From Myroides marinus (GTDB taxonomy: Bacteria > Bacteroidota > Bacteroidia > Flavobacteriales > Flavobacteriaceae), in the NCBI RefSeq assembly GCF_900109075.1, contig NZ_FNYS01000001.1, positions 434,001-498,000 on the forward strand: a DNA stretch of 64,000 nucleotides, read 5' to 3'. A program made the translations under genes and the position numbers. The notes beneath the pieces are model-generated. The model was not told the origin of the DNA, ran no database searches, and saw only the letters and a list, made by a program, of their open reading frames with translations. Each line of letters begins with the position of its first letter. Position 1 is the first letter of the stretch. Positions 19,901-27,565 of the stretch are shown here, in pieces.

Positions 19901-20095
19901 TGCATTTAAGCATGAGACCACGCGAGTCTTCATTTCTGCCACAGCTTTATTCGTAAAAGTGATAGCTAATATCTTCTTATAAGCATCATCTTGCTTATCC
20001 AGCAGCAATATCTTCAGATATTCTTTAACTAAAGTATGCGTTTTACCAGAGCCTGCTGAGGCGTTATATATTGAAAATGAAGGCTTATCAATCAT
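16946..20095 (-). CDS. AddA-like UvrD-family helicase/nuclease
   Basis: A 1049-aa superfamily 1A helicase fused to a C-terminal PD-(D/E)XK nuclease. Walker A is NASAGSGKTHTL at residues 11-22; the DEFQDT box (motif II), GDPKQSIYRWRGG (motif III), and TIHKSKGLEFPVVIFPF (motif V) are all present. The nuclease signature YVLDYKTGKEE is near residue 1015. It would unwind and resect DNA ends with the AddB-like protein at 11202-13967 to load RecA at double-strand breaks. Its terminal codons overlap the kbl upstream region. E. coli RecB is the closest functional analogue. Confidence 0.9.
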   Translation of the reverse strand: MIDKPSFSIYNASAGSGKTHTLVKEYLKILLLDKQDDAYKKILAITFTNKAVAEMKTRVVSCLNAFSKETLDPKYESIFNQVQEDTELSKEFIQAKAGRIIRSIIHNYASFDISTIDKFTHKVIRSFAFDLDLPMTFEVSLDSDELLQEAVDAVIAKAGVDSELTDLLIDFSLDKADNDKSWDITRELKDVGSLLLNENNREEIALFAEHTLEDFVKVRDFLRSEIRRIGTETVELGKQIALVIQQNGMDPKSFSRGTFIRHIENIIADNDSAQDRKYLEFDDVQLLKAAKDRDLIEGFIPEFLKVLGQIYEMYSRRAFYKAFLKNLTPLSLLSTIGQEMDKIQEEQNILSITQFNAIIHNEIQNQPAPFIYERLGERYHHFFIDEFQDTSEMQWQNLVPLIDNALAGEDLTGTKGSLMIVGDPKQSIYRWRGGKAEQFIALSKEENPFSNPDKQTINLGRNYRSYAEVINFNNRFFKDVSRNFVNEDYKDLYENNSHQEVNSKTGGYVNITFLKKEEGEEAEAKDMQYANATLDAIHQALEQGFELKDIVILTRKRDHGVLLANFLTENGLEILSSDSLLINNASEVRLIINVLKFLKTERDLEAKMMLLYYVSNKRDDLTTKHDFIKEGLSFETEKEFESWLVDNGVPISFEACRSKSLYDAVEAIVLAFLPDKGANSYVLYFLDLVLEKSLKNQFGISDFLDYWNTNYHKFSIPTPEGRNAVQIMTIHKSKGLEFPVVIFPFAEEDFTRPSRDKLWVNVETDKDQIVFPKALVDSKKEVVEYGEYAQQLYEKKEQEMLLDNVNVLYVALTRAEEQLYVISYKNVTAKGEFKNNLSKFFLEFLFAEGLYNDVDLVYEFGVKERVSKRVEIDSDELNKMILPVKSVLDFEAIKIAQREALMWDSHNQRAIEYGNLVHKLMSFIQDHRDVKAVVNEGLEKGLIQEDVKESFEEIIQRIVNHPDLEIFFREDNIVFNERVIIGPYQRNTIPDRVVVRGKEAYVLDYKTGKEEEKYKEQVKAYGASLEEMGYQVVKMVLLYTGENLNMIHL

Positions 20096-20160
20096 GTAAG
20101 AAGGGATTATATTAACTTATATTAAACAGTAGAACCTTTCCGTATTAGGCTTTATTTGTT

Positions 20161-20168
20161 TAATTTTG
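20161..20168 (+). promoter_or_regulatory. Likely -7 element of the superoxide dismutase promoter
   Basis: TAATTTTG is a full TAnnTTTG match, 38 nt before the ATG. No clear TTG is present at the -33 distance. Confidence 0.5.
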
Positions 20169-20205
20169 AAATAAAATTAATATTAATCTTTAAATAATAC
20201 GAATT

Positions 20206-20808
20206 ATGGCTTTCGAATTACCAAAATTACCTTATGCATACGATGCATTAGAACCACATATTGATGCTCGTACGATGGAGATCCATCATACTAAACACCA
20301 TAATGCTTACACTACTAACCTTAACGCAGCTATCGCTGGTACTGAATTAGAAGGAAAAACTATCGAAGAAATCCTTACTAACTTAGATATGACTAAAGGT
20401 GCAGTACGTAACAATGGTGGTGGTTTTTACAACCACAACTTATTCTGGACTGTAATGACTCCTAATGGAGGTGGTGAGCCTACAGGTGAATTAGCTGCTG
20501 CTATCACTGAAACTTTCGGATCTTTCGAAAACTTCAAAGATGCTTTCGCTAAAGCTGGTGCTACACAATTCGGTTCTGGATGGGCTTGGTTATCTGTTAA
20601 AGACGGAAAACTAGAAGTATCTGGTACTCCTAACCAAGACAACCCATTAATGCCTAGCATCAATGGAGGAACTCCAATCTTAGGAATGGACGTTTGGGAA
20701 CACGCATATTACTTAAACTACCAAAACCGTCGTCCTGACTACATTAATGCTTTCTTTAATGTAATCAACTGGGCTGAAGTAGCTAGAAGATACGCAGAGG
20801 CAAAATAA
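20206..20808 (+). CDS. Superoxide dismutase, Fe/Mn family (Mn-like signature)
   Basis: A 200-aa cytoplasmic enzyme that dismutates superoxide to O2 and H2O2. Metal ligands are H27 (EIHHTKHH), H77 ([11 protein letters not shown]), D162 and H166 (DVWEHAYYL). The second-sphere glutamine sits in PNQDNPLM (Q144), the position used by Mn-SODs, with Gly rather than Gln near residues 71-73; this points to manganese or a cambialistic enzyme, by inference only. There is no signal peptide. It is transcribed divergently from the AddA-like gene and ends in its own terminator. Confidence 0.96.
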   Translation: MAFELPKLPYAYDALEPHIDARTMEIHHTKHHNAYTTNLNAAIAGTELEGKTIEEILTNLDMTKGAVRNNGGGFYNHNLFWTVMTPNGGGEPTGELAAAITETFGSFENFKDAFAKAGATQFGSGWAWLSVKDGKLEVSGTPNQDNPLMPSINGGTPILGMDVWEHAYYLNYQNRRPDYINAFFNVINWAEVARRYAEAK

Positions 20809-20838
20809 TTAACTTTTGCACCTAAATTACAAACTATT

Positions 20839-20866
20839 AAAAGCTCCACTATGTGGAGCTTTTTTT
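20839..20866 (+). terminator. Terminator of the superoxide dismutase gene
   Basis: An 11-bp stem AAAAGCTCCAC/GTGGAGCTTTT (20839-20849, 20853-20863) with a TAT loop and a T7 tail. Confidence 0.92.
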
Positions 20867-20887
20867 ATGCCTATAAACCAAAAAAAA

Positions 20888-20912
20888 AAGCCCAAAACAA
20901 TGTTTTGGGCTT
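20888..20912 (-). terminator. Terminator of pyk
   Basis: A 12-bp stem AAGCCCAAAACA/TGTTTTGGGCTT. The A9 run at 20881-20889 gives a U tract on the minus strand, 22 nt past the pyk stop. Confidence 0.9.
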
Positions 20913-20933
20913 CTCTATATCTATATCCGAAGG

Positions 20934-22364
20934 TTATTTTACTTCAGAAATTCTCAATGTATTTACCATACCTTTTTCAATAATAGGCATAGCAGCAAGG
21001 TTGATAACCATATCTCCAGGATTAGCTAATCCTTTCTCTTTTACCATAGCATTGATATCTTCGATAGTATCGTCTGTACTCACATACTTATCGTAGTAGA
21101 ATGCTTGCACTCCCCATAATAAGTTTAATTGAGTAATAATACGACGGTTCGAAGAGAACACTAAGATATTACTATTTGGTCTCCAAGCCGAAATTTGGAA
21201 TGCTGTATATCCACTATTTGTCAATGTACAGATTGCTTTAGCTTCAATATCATTTGCCATTAAAGCAGCGTGGTAACAAATGTTTTTAGTGATATAACGA
21301 TTTGTTTTAATCGTAGGTGGACTTTGAGGCACTTTAATTAATGGAGAAGTCTCAACACTTTGAATGATTTGAGTCATCTTCTCGATTACTTGTACTGGGT
21401 AGCTACCTACAGAAGTTTCCCCAGATAACATTACAGCATCAGCACCATCCATTACAGAGTTAGCTACGTCATTTACCTCCGCTCTAGTAGGAGTAAGACT
21501 AGAGATCATAGTTTCCATCATCTGAGTTGCGATGATAACAGGGATTCTAGCATTTTTAGCTACGTGTACTAATTCTTTTTGGATTAATGGAACCTCTTGT
21601 GCAGGAATCTCCACACCTAAGTCTCCACGAGCTACCATTAGACCATCACAGTAAGCTACTAATTTCTTAATATTTTTAACTGCTTCAGGTTTCTCGATTT
21701 TAGCTATAATTGGAATTTTATGATCTGAATGCTCTTTAATCAAATTCTGTAAATCCATTAAGTCTTCTGGAGTACGTACGAATGATAACGCAATCCAATC
21801 CACTTGTAATTCACAAGCAAAAATAGCATCTCTAATATCTTTCTCAGTTAAGGCTGGTAAAGAAACTTTAGTCATCGGAAGGTTAACTCCTTTTTTAGAC
21901 TTAAGAGGTCCTCCTTGAATAACTACAGTTTTAACTTCATCTTCTCCGTTTGTTTCTAACACTTCGAAGATAAGCTTACCATCGTCTAATAAAATTCTCT
22001 CACCTGCATTTACATCAGTTGGGAATTTTTTATAGTTCATATAAACGCGTTCTGCGTCACCTTTAAATTCTTCTTTTGTCGAAAATGTAATAACATCACC
22101 TGGGTTAACGATAACATCTTCTGACATCACACCTACTCTTAATTTAGGCCCTTGTAAGTCACCTAAAATAGATGTAGTGTATCCAAATTCGCGATTTAAA
22201 TCGCGGATTATATTTACTTTCTCTTGAACATCTTTATAATCAGCATGTGAAAAGTTGATTCTAAAAACATTTACACCAGCTTTGATCATATCATGTAGTA
22301 CCTCTCTTGTACTAGATGCAGGTCCTAACGTTGCTACGATTTTCGTCTTTTTTTGTGCTAACAT
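20934..22364 (-). CDS. pyk: Pyruvate kinase
   Basis: A 476-aa glycolytic enzyme that makes ATP and pyruvate from phosphoenolpyruvate and ADP. Landmarks: the N-terminal KTKIVATLGPASS, the active-site signature IIAKIEKPEAVKNIKKL, MVARGDLGVEIP, and the TQMMETMI/PTRAEVNDVANSVMDG block. The A, B and C domains are all complete. It starts 4 nt after the stop of the IPExxxVDY gene and is therefore in an operon with it. The pair IPExxxVDY-pyk is a recurrent neighbourhood in Bacteroidota as far as I know. Confidence 0.97.
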   Translation of the reverse strand: MLAQKKTKIVATLGPASSTREVLHDMIKAGVNVFRINFSHADYKDVQEKVNIIRDLNREFGYTTSILGDLQGPKLRVGVMSEDVIVNPGDVITFSTKEEFKGDAERVYMNYKKFPTDVNAGERILLDDGKLIFEVLETNGEDEVKTVVIQGGPLKSKKGVNLPMTKVSLPALTEKDIRDAIFACELQVDWIALSFVRTPEDLMDLQNLIKEHSDHKIPIIAKIEKPEAVKNIKKLVAYCDGLMVARGDLGVEIPAQEVPLIQKELVHVAKNARIPVIIATQMMETMISSLTPTRAEVNDVANSVMDGADAVMLSGETSVGSYPVQVIEKMTQIIQSVETSPLIKVPQSPPTIKTNRYITKNICYHAALMANDIEAKAICTLTNSGYTAFQISAWRPNSNILVFSSNRRIITQLNLLWGVQAFYYDKYVSTDDTIEDINAMVKEKGLANPGDMVINLAAMPIIEKGMVNTLRISEVK

Positions 22365-22368
22365 ATTT

Positions 22369-22860
22369 TTAAAAAATTAAGTTCGTTTTATTTTTCAATA
22401 CCTCCTGTCTAATTTCATAAGCAGTAGATATTAATTTAACTGTATTTAAACGCTCAATGATTGTACCAATTTCAAATTGACTGTCCGTTTCTTCAATTTT
22501 TATTAGATAATCGACCGCTTTTAGTTCGGGTAATAAATACCCTTGTTTAGTTACTGGATGGTTGGCTGAGATAAATAACGGTGAATCTAATCCAGATTCA
22601 GGAATTAAGAAAGCCTTATTCGCGACCACCTTCCAATAAACATGATGATCAATATCGTCATATTCATAAAAAGAAAAAAAAGCATGTCCGACATCTGTAA
22701 AGATATCTACATCTTCTTTACTCCTTACCAGATTGATCTCAAGTATAGAATTAATAAAATATACTACTTTATAATCTTCTTTGCGGGAAGTATGTATGGC
22801 GATTAAGCGGTAATCTTCACTGTCAAAATCTTCTAGCTTATGCTTAATAATTGCCCCCAT
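22369..22860 (-). CDS. IPExxxVDY family protein
   Basis: A 163-aa cytoplasmic protein named for its motif, seen here as LLPELKAVDYLIKI near residues 121-134. It is a Bacteroidota-specific family of unknown function. Start: the frame can be extended to a TTG at 22873-22875, but ATG 22858-22860 (MGAIIKHKLEDF) is the better start. A TATATTTG box (22878-22885, minus) lies 18 nt upstream of it. It is directly followed by pyk (4-nt gap), so regulation with glycolysis is possible. Confidence 0.85.
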   Translation of the reverse strand: MGAIIKHKLEDFDSEDYRLIAIHTSRKEDYKVVYFINSILEINLVRSKEDVDIFTDVGHAFFSFYEYDDIDHHVYWKVVANKAFLIPESGLDSPLFISANHPVTKQGYLLPELKAVDYLIKIEETDSQFEIGTIIERLNTVKLISTAYEIRQEVLKNKTNLIF

Positions 22861-22877
22861 ATCATAAATTTGCAATA

Positions 22878-22885
22878 CAAATATA
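22878..22885 (-). promoter_or_regulatory. Likely -7 element of the IPExxxVDY-pyk operon
   Basis: TATATTTG on the minus strand, 18 nt before the chosen start of the IPExxxVDY gene. No clear -33 TTG. Confidence 0.45.
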
Positions 22886-22958
22886 CAACTTTAATTCAGC
22901 TAGTTATAGTAAACAGCTGTATTATAGTTTATAAAAAAGTTAAGAAATTGACAAATAA

Positions 22959-23705
22959 CTATTGCTTTATCTGTTCCTGGAATGCAAAATAAGCTCTCTG
23001 AGAAGCTTTTTCTTCTGCTTTCTTCTTAGAAGTGGCTCTTGCTCTCGCCACTAGCTTATCGTCTATGAATAAACGAACGCCGAAGTACTTTAATTCTTCA
23101 GCAGTATCCTCTTCGAAAGTATCATACTTAAAAGTATGCTTTCTCTTTTGACACCACTCTATCAATAAGCTTTTATAGCTAGTAATTTTAGTCTCTAATT
23201 GTTGTATATCCTCAACTGTACTAAGCAGTTTCTCATGAATAAACTTCTCACAAGCAGGATATCCACGATCTAGGTAAATAGCGCCAATAATAGCTTCTAA
23301 TAAATTACCATGAATATTCTCTCCGAACTGTTGGTTCCCCATCTTACTCTCTACTTGAGAGATTAAATCAAGTTCTTTACCGATGTGATTAAGATTCTCT
23401 CTACTCACTATCTTAGAACGCATTTTAGTCAAGTATCCCTCATCGCCACTAGGTACCTCTATATAGAGATAAGAAGCGATAACAGACCCTAACATTGCAT
23501 CCCCTAAAAACTCGAGTCTTTCGTAGTTAATAGGATGTCCAGCCTCATCACATCTATTCATAGAGCGATGGGTAAATGCAACTTTATAATAAGATAATTC
23601 TACAGGTTTTACCCCAACTATTTGAGTCACCTTTCGACAAAAATTCCCGTCTTCATTACTGAAGGAACGGGAATTGTTGAATATTCTATTTAGTAACTTT
23701 TTCAT
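22959..23705 (-). CDS. rnc: Ribonuclease III
   Basis: A 248-aa double-strand-specific endoribonuclease for rRNA and mRNA processing. The RNase III signature ERLEFLGDAMLG spans residues 62-73 and supplies the catalytic acidic residues. A second acidic cluster (GNLLEAIIGAIYLDRG) follows near residue 132. A double-stranded-RNA-binding domain (about 175-245) ends the protein with VARARATSKKKAEEKASQRA. It follows fabF by 17 nt on the same strand, part of an acpP-fabF-rnc cluster seen in many bacteria. Confidence 0.96.
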   Translation of the reverse strand: MKKLLNRIFNNSRSFSNEDGNFCRKVTQIVGVKPVELSYYKVAFTHRSMNRCDEAGHPINYERLEFLGDAMLGSVIASYLYIEVPSGDEGYLTKMRSKIVSRENLNHIGKELDLISQVESKMGNQQFGENIHGNLLEAIIGAIYLDRGYPACEKFIHEKLLSTVEDIQQLETKITSYKSLLIEWCQKRKHTFKYDTFEEDTAEELKYFGVRLFIDDKLVARARATSKKKAEEKASQRAYFAFQEQIKQ

Positions 23706-23721
23706 CTTTACAGGATGATTA

Positions 23722-24975
23722 TTACTTCTCTAATTTCTTTACAAGTACACAAGCATTGTGTCCTCCAAAACCGAATGTATTACTCATACCTACCTTAACA
23801 TCGCGTTTTTGTGCTTTGTTAAAAGTAAAGTTAAGTTTAGAATCGATTTGATCATCATCAGTAAAGTGGTTGATAGTAGGAGGTACTATTCCATGTTCTA
23901 TAGATAAGATAACAGAAATAGCCTCGATAACACCAGCCGCTCCTAATAAGTGTCCTGTCATCGACTTAGTCGAGTTAAGGTTCATATCATAAGCATGTTC
24001 TCCGAATACATTGATAATAGCTTTAGACTCAGCGATATCTCCTAATGGTGTAGAAGTACCATGCATATTTAATACGTCCACGTCTTTAGCTTCTAATCCA
24101 GCATCTTTAAGACAGTTGATCATTACATTAGTAGCTCCTAATCCTTCTGGATGTGGCGCTGTTAAGTGATGTGCATCTGCAGACATACCACCTCCACCGA
24201 TTTCACAGTAGATCTTAGCTCCACGAGCCACAGCATGTTCATATTCTTCTAAGATGATAGCTCCAGCTCCTTCACCTAATACGAATCCTTCTCTGTCTTT
24301 GTCCATAGGACGAGATGCAGTCTGAGGATCGTCATTACGTGTAGATAATGCATGCATAGCGTTAAATCCTCCAATACCTGCAATAGTTACAGCAGCTTCA
24401 GAACCTCCAGTTACGAAGATGTCTGCCATACCTAAACGGATGTAGTTAAACGCATCTATAATAGCATTAGTAGATGATGCACATGCAGACACAGTCGTAA
24501 AGTTAGGTCCTCTAAGACCGTACTTCATTGAAATATGACCACCTGCAAGATCCGCAATCATCTTAGGGATAAAGAACGGATTGAATTTAGGAATTCCATT
24601 ACCTTCTACGAAGTTAGTAACCTCGTTTTGGAATGTTTCTAATCCTCCGATACCTGAACCCCAGATAACACCAGCTCTATCTAAATCAATAGTTTCTAAA
24701 TTTAATCCTGAATCTTTGATCGCTTCGTCTGCACTAACCATAGCATACTGAGCGTAACGGTCCATTTTACGTGCTTCTTTTCTCTCAATAAAATCCTCAA
24801 CGTTAAAGTTCTTTACTTCGCACGCAAACTGAGTTTTGAAATTGGTAGCGTCAAAATATGTAATGGGTGCAGCACCGCTTACTCCATTAATTAGGTTGTT
24901 CCAATACTCTTGAATATTATTTCCAATTGGCGTAAGGGCACCTAAACCGGTAACAACAACTCGCTTTAATTTCAT
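23722..24975 (-). CDS. fabF: 3-oxoacyl-[acyl-carrier-protein] synthase II
   Basis: A 417-aa condensing enzyme of fatty-acid elongation that joins malonyl-ACP to acyl-ACP. The catalytic Cys is in TVSACASSTNA; the two active-site histidines are in NMHGTSTPLGD and MTGHLLGAAG; the C-terminal GFGGHN motif is present. ATG 24973-24975 (MKLKRVVVTGLGAL) is chosen, as the 23 codons upstream have no homology-like pattern. It is downstream of acpP, with a hairpin between them, and 17 nt upstream of rnc. Confidence 0.96.
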   Translation of the reverse strand: MKLKRVVVTGLGALTPIGNNIQEYWNNLINGVSGAAPITYFDATNFKTQFACEVKNFNVEDFIERKEARKMDRYAQYAMVSADEAIKDSGLNLETIDLDRAGVIWGSGIGGLETFQNEVTNFVEGNGIPKFNPFFIPKMIADLAGGHISMKYGLRGPNFTTVSACASSTNAIIDAFNYIRLGMADIFVTGGSEAAVTIAGIGGFNAMHALSTRNDDPQTASRPMDKDREGFVLGEGAGAIILEEYEHAVARGAKIYCEIGGGGMSADAHHLTAPHPEGLGATNVMINCLKDAGLEAKDVDVLNMHGTSTPLGDIAESKAIINVFGEHAYDMNLNSTKSMTGHLLGAAGVIEAISVILSIEHGIVPPTINHFTDDDQIDSKLNFTFNKAQKRDVKVGMSNTFGFGGHNACVLVKKLEK

Positions 24976-25138
24976 AAAATAACTTATATGGTTTGTACTA
25001 TAAAAAAAAATCCCAACTTTCACTTTTGTAAAAAAAGGAAACATTGGGGTGTTTGTTTGATTGTATATGTTAGATTGTTGCCAATCTGTCCTTTTTTGTT
25101 TCTTCTAAAAATCAGTCTTCTTAAAAAAAATAATAACA

Positions 25139-25167
25139 CCCACGTGTTTATGGAATAAACACGCGGG
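25139..25167 (-). terminator. Hairpin between acpP and fabF (partial terminator or attenuator)
   Basis: A 12-bp stem with one G-U pair (25139-25150 with 25156-25167), 5-nt loop, followed on the minus strand by a T-rich stretch. It sits 9 nt past the acpP stop, so it may lower read-through into fabF. Confidence 0.75.
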
Positions 25168-25176
25168 ATATAGTTA

Positions 25177-25413
25177 TTACTTTTTAGCTTCTTCTATGTA
25201 AGAGATAGCTTGTCCAACTGTAGCAATGTTTTCAGCTTGGTCATCTGGAATTTGAATATCGAATTCTTTTTCGAACTCCATGATAAGCTCAACAGTGTCT
25301 AGTGAATCAGCTCCTAAATCATTAGTGAAGCTTGCTTCTGCTACAACTTCGTTCTCGTCAACACCTAATTTGTCAACGATAATCGCTTTTACTCTTGATG
25401 CAATGTCTGACAT
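25177..25413 (-). CDS. acpP: Acyl carrier protein
   Basis: A 78-aa, very acidic carrier of growing acyl chains. The phosphopantetheine attachment serine is S37 in GADSLDTVE, followed by the usual [17 protein letters not shown] helix. ATG 25411-25413 ([11 protein letters not shown]) is chosen over an in-frame codon 33 nt upstream, because it gives the standard N-terminus and lies after the TATTTTTG box at 25444-25451 (minus). It is the first gene of acpP-fabF-rnc and is divergent from purN. Confidence 0.97.
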   Translation of the reverse strand: MSDIASRVKAIIVDKLGVDENEVVAEASFTNDLGADSLDTVELIMEFEKEFDIQIPDDQAENIATVGQAISYIEEAKK

Positions 25414-25443
25414 AATCTTTAATTTTAAATTTAATTTCGTAGG

Positions 25444-25451
25444 CAAAAATA
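25444..25451 (-). promoter_or_regulatory. Likely -7 element of the acpP promoter
   Basis: TATTTTTG on the minus strand, 31 nt before the acpP ATG. The -33 element is not clear. Confidence 0.5.
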
Positions 25452-25609
25452 AAAAACTTTATTTTAAAACCTGATTTTTCATGTTAATTGTCGGTGCGAA
25501 ATTATAAAAATTATTAATACTTATCCCTATTTTTCTATTTATTGTCAGTTATTATTCTTTTTTTTGTACGAAAATAACGCACTTTCAACTTCATAACACA
25601 ACTAACAAC

Positions 25610-26170
25610 ATGAAAAAAATAGCTCTATTCGCCTCTGGTTCAGGTTCTAATGTAGAAAACATTCTTAACTACTTTGAGCAAAAATCTATCACTAATCAAT
25701 ACCTAATTTTGGTTAACAACCAAAACGCTAAGGTAATAGAAAAAGCGGAAAAAAGAAATGTTCCCGTTCTGATTTTTGATAGAAATATGCTTAATGAAGG
25801 TGTTGTATCTCAAAATTTAGAACAATTTCAACCTGATTTAATTGTTTTAGCAGGCTTCTTATGGAAATTTCCTGATGACCTTGTTAAAAAATATCCGAAT
25901 AAAGTAATTAACATACACCCAGCACTTTTACCTAAGTACGGAGGTAAAGGAATGTATGGTCATCACGTACATGAAGCTGTGGTAGCAAATAAAGAAAAAG
26001 AATCAGGAATCACTATACATTATGTAAACGAGAACTATGACGAAGGAGCTACTATATTCCAGACATCTACTCCTATTAATGAATCTATGACTCCAGAAGA
26101 AGTAGGGGCTGCTGTACTTAAATTAGAACACCTTCACTTCCCTCAAGTAATCGAAAAACTACTATTTTAA
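25610..26170 (+). CDS. purN: Phosphoribosylglycinamide formyltransferase
   Basis: A 186-aa enzyme that formylates GAR with 10-formyl-tetrahydrofolate in purine synthesis. It has the N-terminal phosphate loop ALFASGSGSN, the catalytic Asn-His in NIHPALLPKYGGKGMYG and the Asp in NENYDEGATIFQ. Its length is near the usual 190-210 aa. It is followed after 6 nt by rnhA, so the two form an operon, and it is divergent from acpP. No perfect TAnnTTTG box is visible upstream. Confidence 0.95.
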   Translation: MKKIALFASGSGSNVENILNYFEQKSITNQYLILVNNQNAKVIEKAEKRNVPVLIFDRNMLNEGVVSQNLEQFQPDLIVLAGFLWKFPDDLVKKYPNKVINIHPALLPKYGGKGMYGHHVHEAVVANKEKESGITIHYVNENYDEGATIFQTSTPINESMTPEEVGAAVLKLEHLHFPQVIEKLLF

Positions 26171-26176
26171 ACATAA

Positions 26177-26653
26177 ATGAATTTACCACAAGTAATACTA
26201 TATACAGACGGCTCATCTAGAGGTAATCCTGGTCCTGGTGGCTATGGCCTAATATTAGAGTGGGCTGGCCGTAATGTCTATAAAGAAGCATCTCAAGGTT
26301 ACCGAAAAACCACCAATAATCGCATGGAACTATTAGCGGTAATCGTCGGCTTAGAAATGCTAAAAAACGAAGGTACTGATGTACTAGTCGTATCAGACTC
26401 TAAGTATGTAGTAGATGCTGTGGACAAAAGATGGGTGTTTGGCTGGGAGAAAAAAGCCTTTAAAGACAAAAAGAATCCAGACCTATGGCAGCGCTTCTTA
26501 AAAGTATATCGCAAACACAATGTGCAATTCAAATGGGTAAAAGGACATAATAACCACCCTATGAATGAACGCTGTGATGTACTAGCTGTGAAGGCAGCTA
26601 CCTCATCGAATCTATTAATAGATGAATACTACGAAAATATAGAAGATAAATAA
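26177..26653 (+). CDS. rnhA: Ribonuclease HI
   Basis: A 158-aa enzyme that cuts RNA in RNA-DNA hybrids, for example Okazaki primers. The carboxylates are D11 (YTDGSSRGNPG), E51 (NNRMELLA), D74 (VVSDSKYVVDA) and the Asp in NERCDVLAVKA. The basic handle region (KRWVFGWEKKAFKDKKNPDL) is present, as in E. coli RNase HI. It starts 6 nt after purN and ends in a terminator. Confidence 0.96.
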   Translation: MNLPQVILYTDGSSRGNPGPGGYGLILEWAGRNVYKEASQGYRKTTNNRMELLAVIVGLEMLKNEGTDVLVVSDSKYVVDAVDKRWVFGWEKKAFKDKKNPDLWQRFLKVYRKHNVQFKWVKGHNNHPMNERCDVLAVKAATSSNLLIDEYYENIEDK

Positions 26654-26657
26654 ACAA

Positions 26658-26694
26658 AGAGAGCATTTCGAAATGAACGAAATGCTCTCTTTTA
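26658..26694 (+). terminator. Terminator of purN-rnhA
   Basis: A 13-bp stem AGAGAGCATTTCG/CGAAATGCTCTCT (26658-26670, 26678-26690), 7-nt loop, T4 tail. Confidence 0.9.
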
Positions 26695-26851
26695 TATTTA
26701 ACCTAAGTTCCATCATCGACCTTATAAACGAGTATTAGTTATACTAACCGTATCTGAACAAATCAAAAGCCATATTATAATGACTTTAATAGAAGTAAAA
26801 CAGGGGCACAGCAGAACTAACTCGATACATTGGGCTAATACAAATCTAGTT

Positions 26852-27487
26852 TTAACCTATTCTCTCTCTACCTACCTCTCTTACGACTATAGTACTCGCT
26901 AAGTTATCATGTAGTGTTTGCTTTTTATCCATCCAGAAAAACATCCAATACCCAAAAAAGAAAAAGAATGCTGAGAGAATAGAAGCGAAGAAACGTCCTG
27001 TAGCTTGACCAAAAGACACCTTAGCTGTCTGCATATCTAATAAACAAATACCCATCGTACGCTGACCTACTGTAGCCTGCTCATCTCCACTCTGCATAAT
27101 AGCACAGTATAACCATCCTGCGATAAAAGGTATAAATATAGATGGAATTATAATTATCAACCCATCTAATATGCGAGCCGCAAGGCGCTCTCCGAAGTCA
27201 GCATACCTATAATGTATACGTTCAGTAGGTGTAGTCACGATGACATGCTGGTTATCATGAGCATAACTTACCGAAAAGCCATTGTTATAATTAAATCCAT
27301 TAGGAGTAGTGTGACTAACCTTGTTGATATAAGGTTCTAACTCTTTTAAAAAAGCCGCTTCTGTCCAATTGCGCAAGTCCTTATGCCATATTAAGGTATT
27401 AGGCAATATAACGAATTGTCCCAATTCTTCATAACTATAAGGCCCTTGGCTCTGTCCATTAATCGAGATAAAGTACTCTCTTTTCAT
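26852..27487 (-). CDS. GYF_2-RDD membrane protein
   Basis: A 211-aa inner-membrane protein. Residues 1-53 form a GYF_2 (DUF4339) domain with the diagnostic QGPYSYEEL and LIWHKDLRNW, likely a peptide-binding module. Residues 90-211 form an RDD domain: RLAARILDG in the first helix, then two more helices around GWLYCAIM and FFASILSAFFFFFGYWMFF. RDD proteins are poorly understood; some affect Na+/H+ exchange. It has a monocistronic layout; a TATTTTTG box lies upstream at 27505-27512 on the minus strand. Confidence 0.87.
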   Translation of the reverse strand: MKREYFISINGQSQGPYSYEELGQFVILPNTLIWHKDLRNWTEAAFLKELEPYINKVSHTTPNGFNYNNGFSVSYAHDNQHVIVTTPTERIHYRYADFGERLAARILDGLIIIIPSIFIPFIAGWLYCAIMQSGDEQATVGQRTMGICLLDMQTAKVSFGQATGRFFASILSAFFFFFGYWMFFWMDKKQTLHDNLASTIVVREVGRERIG

Positions 27488-27565
27488 TCATTACAATTTT
27501 ACTGCAAAAATAATAATATAAATTCAACACATGACTAATCAAATAATACAGTCGTGAAATAACAC

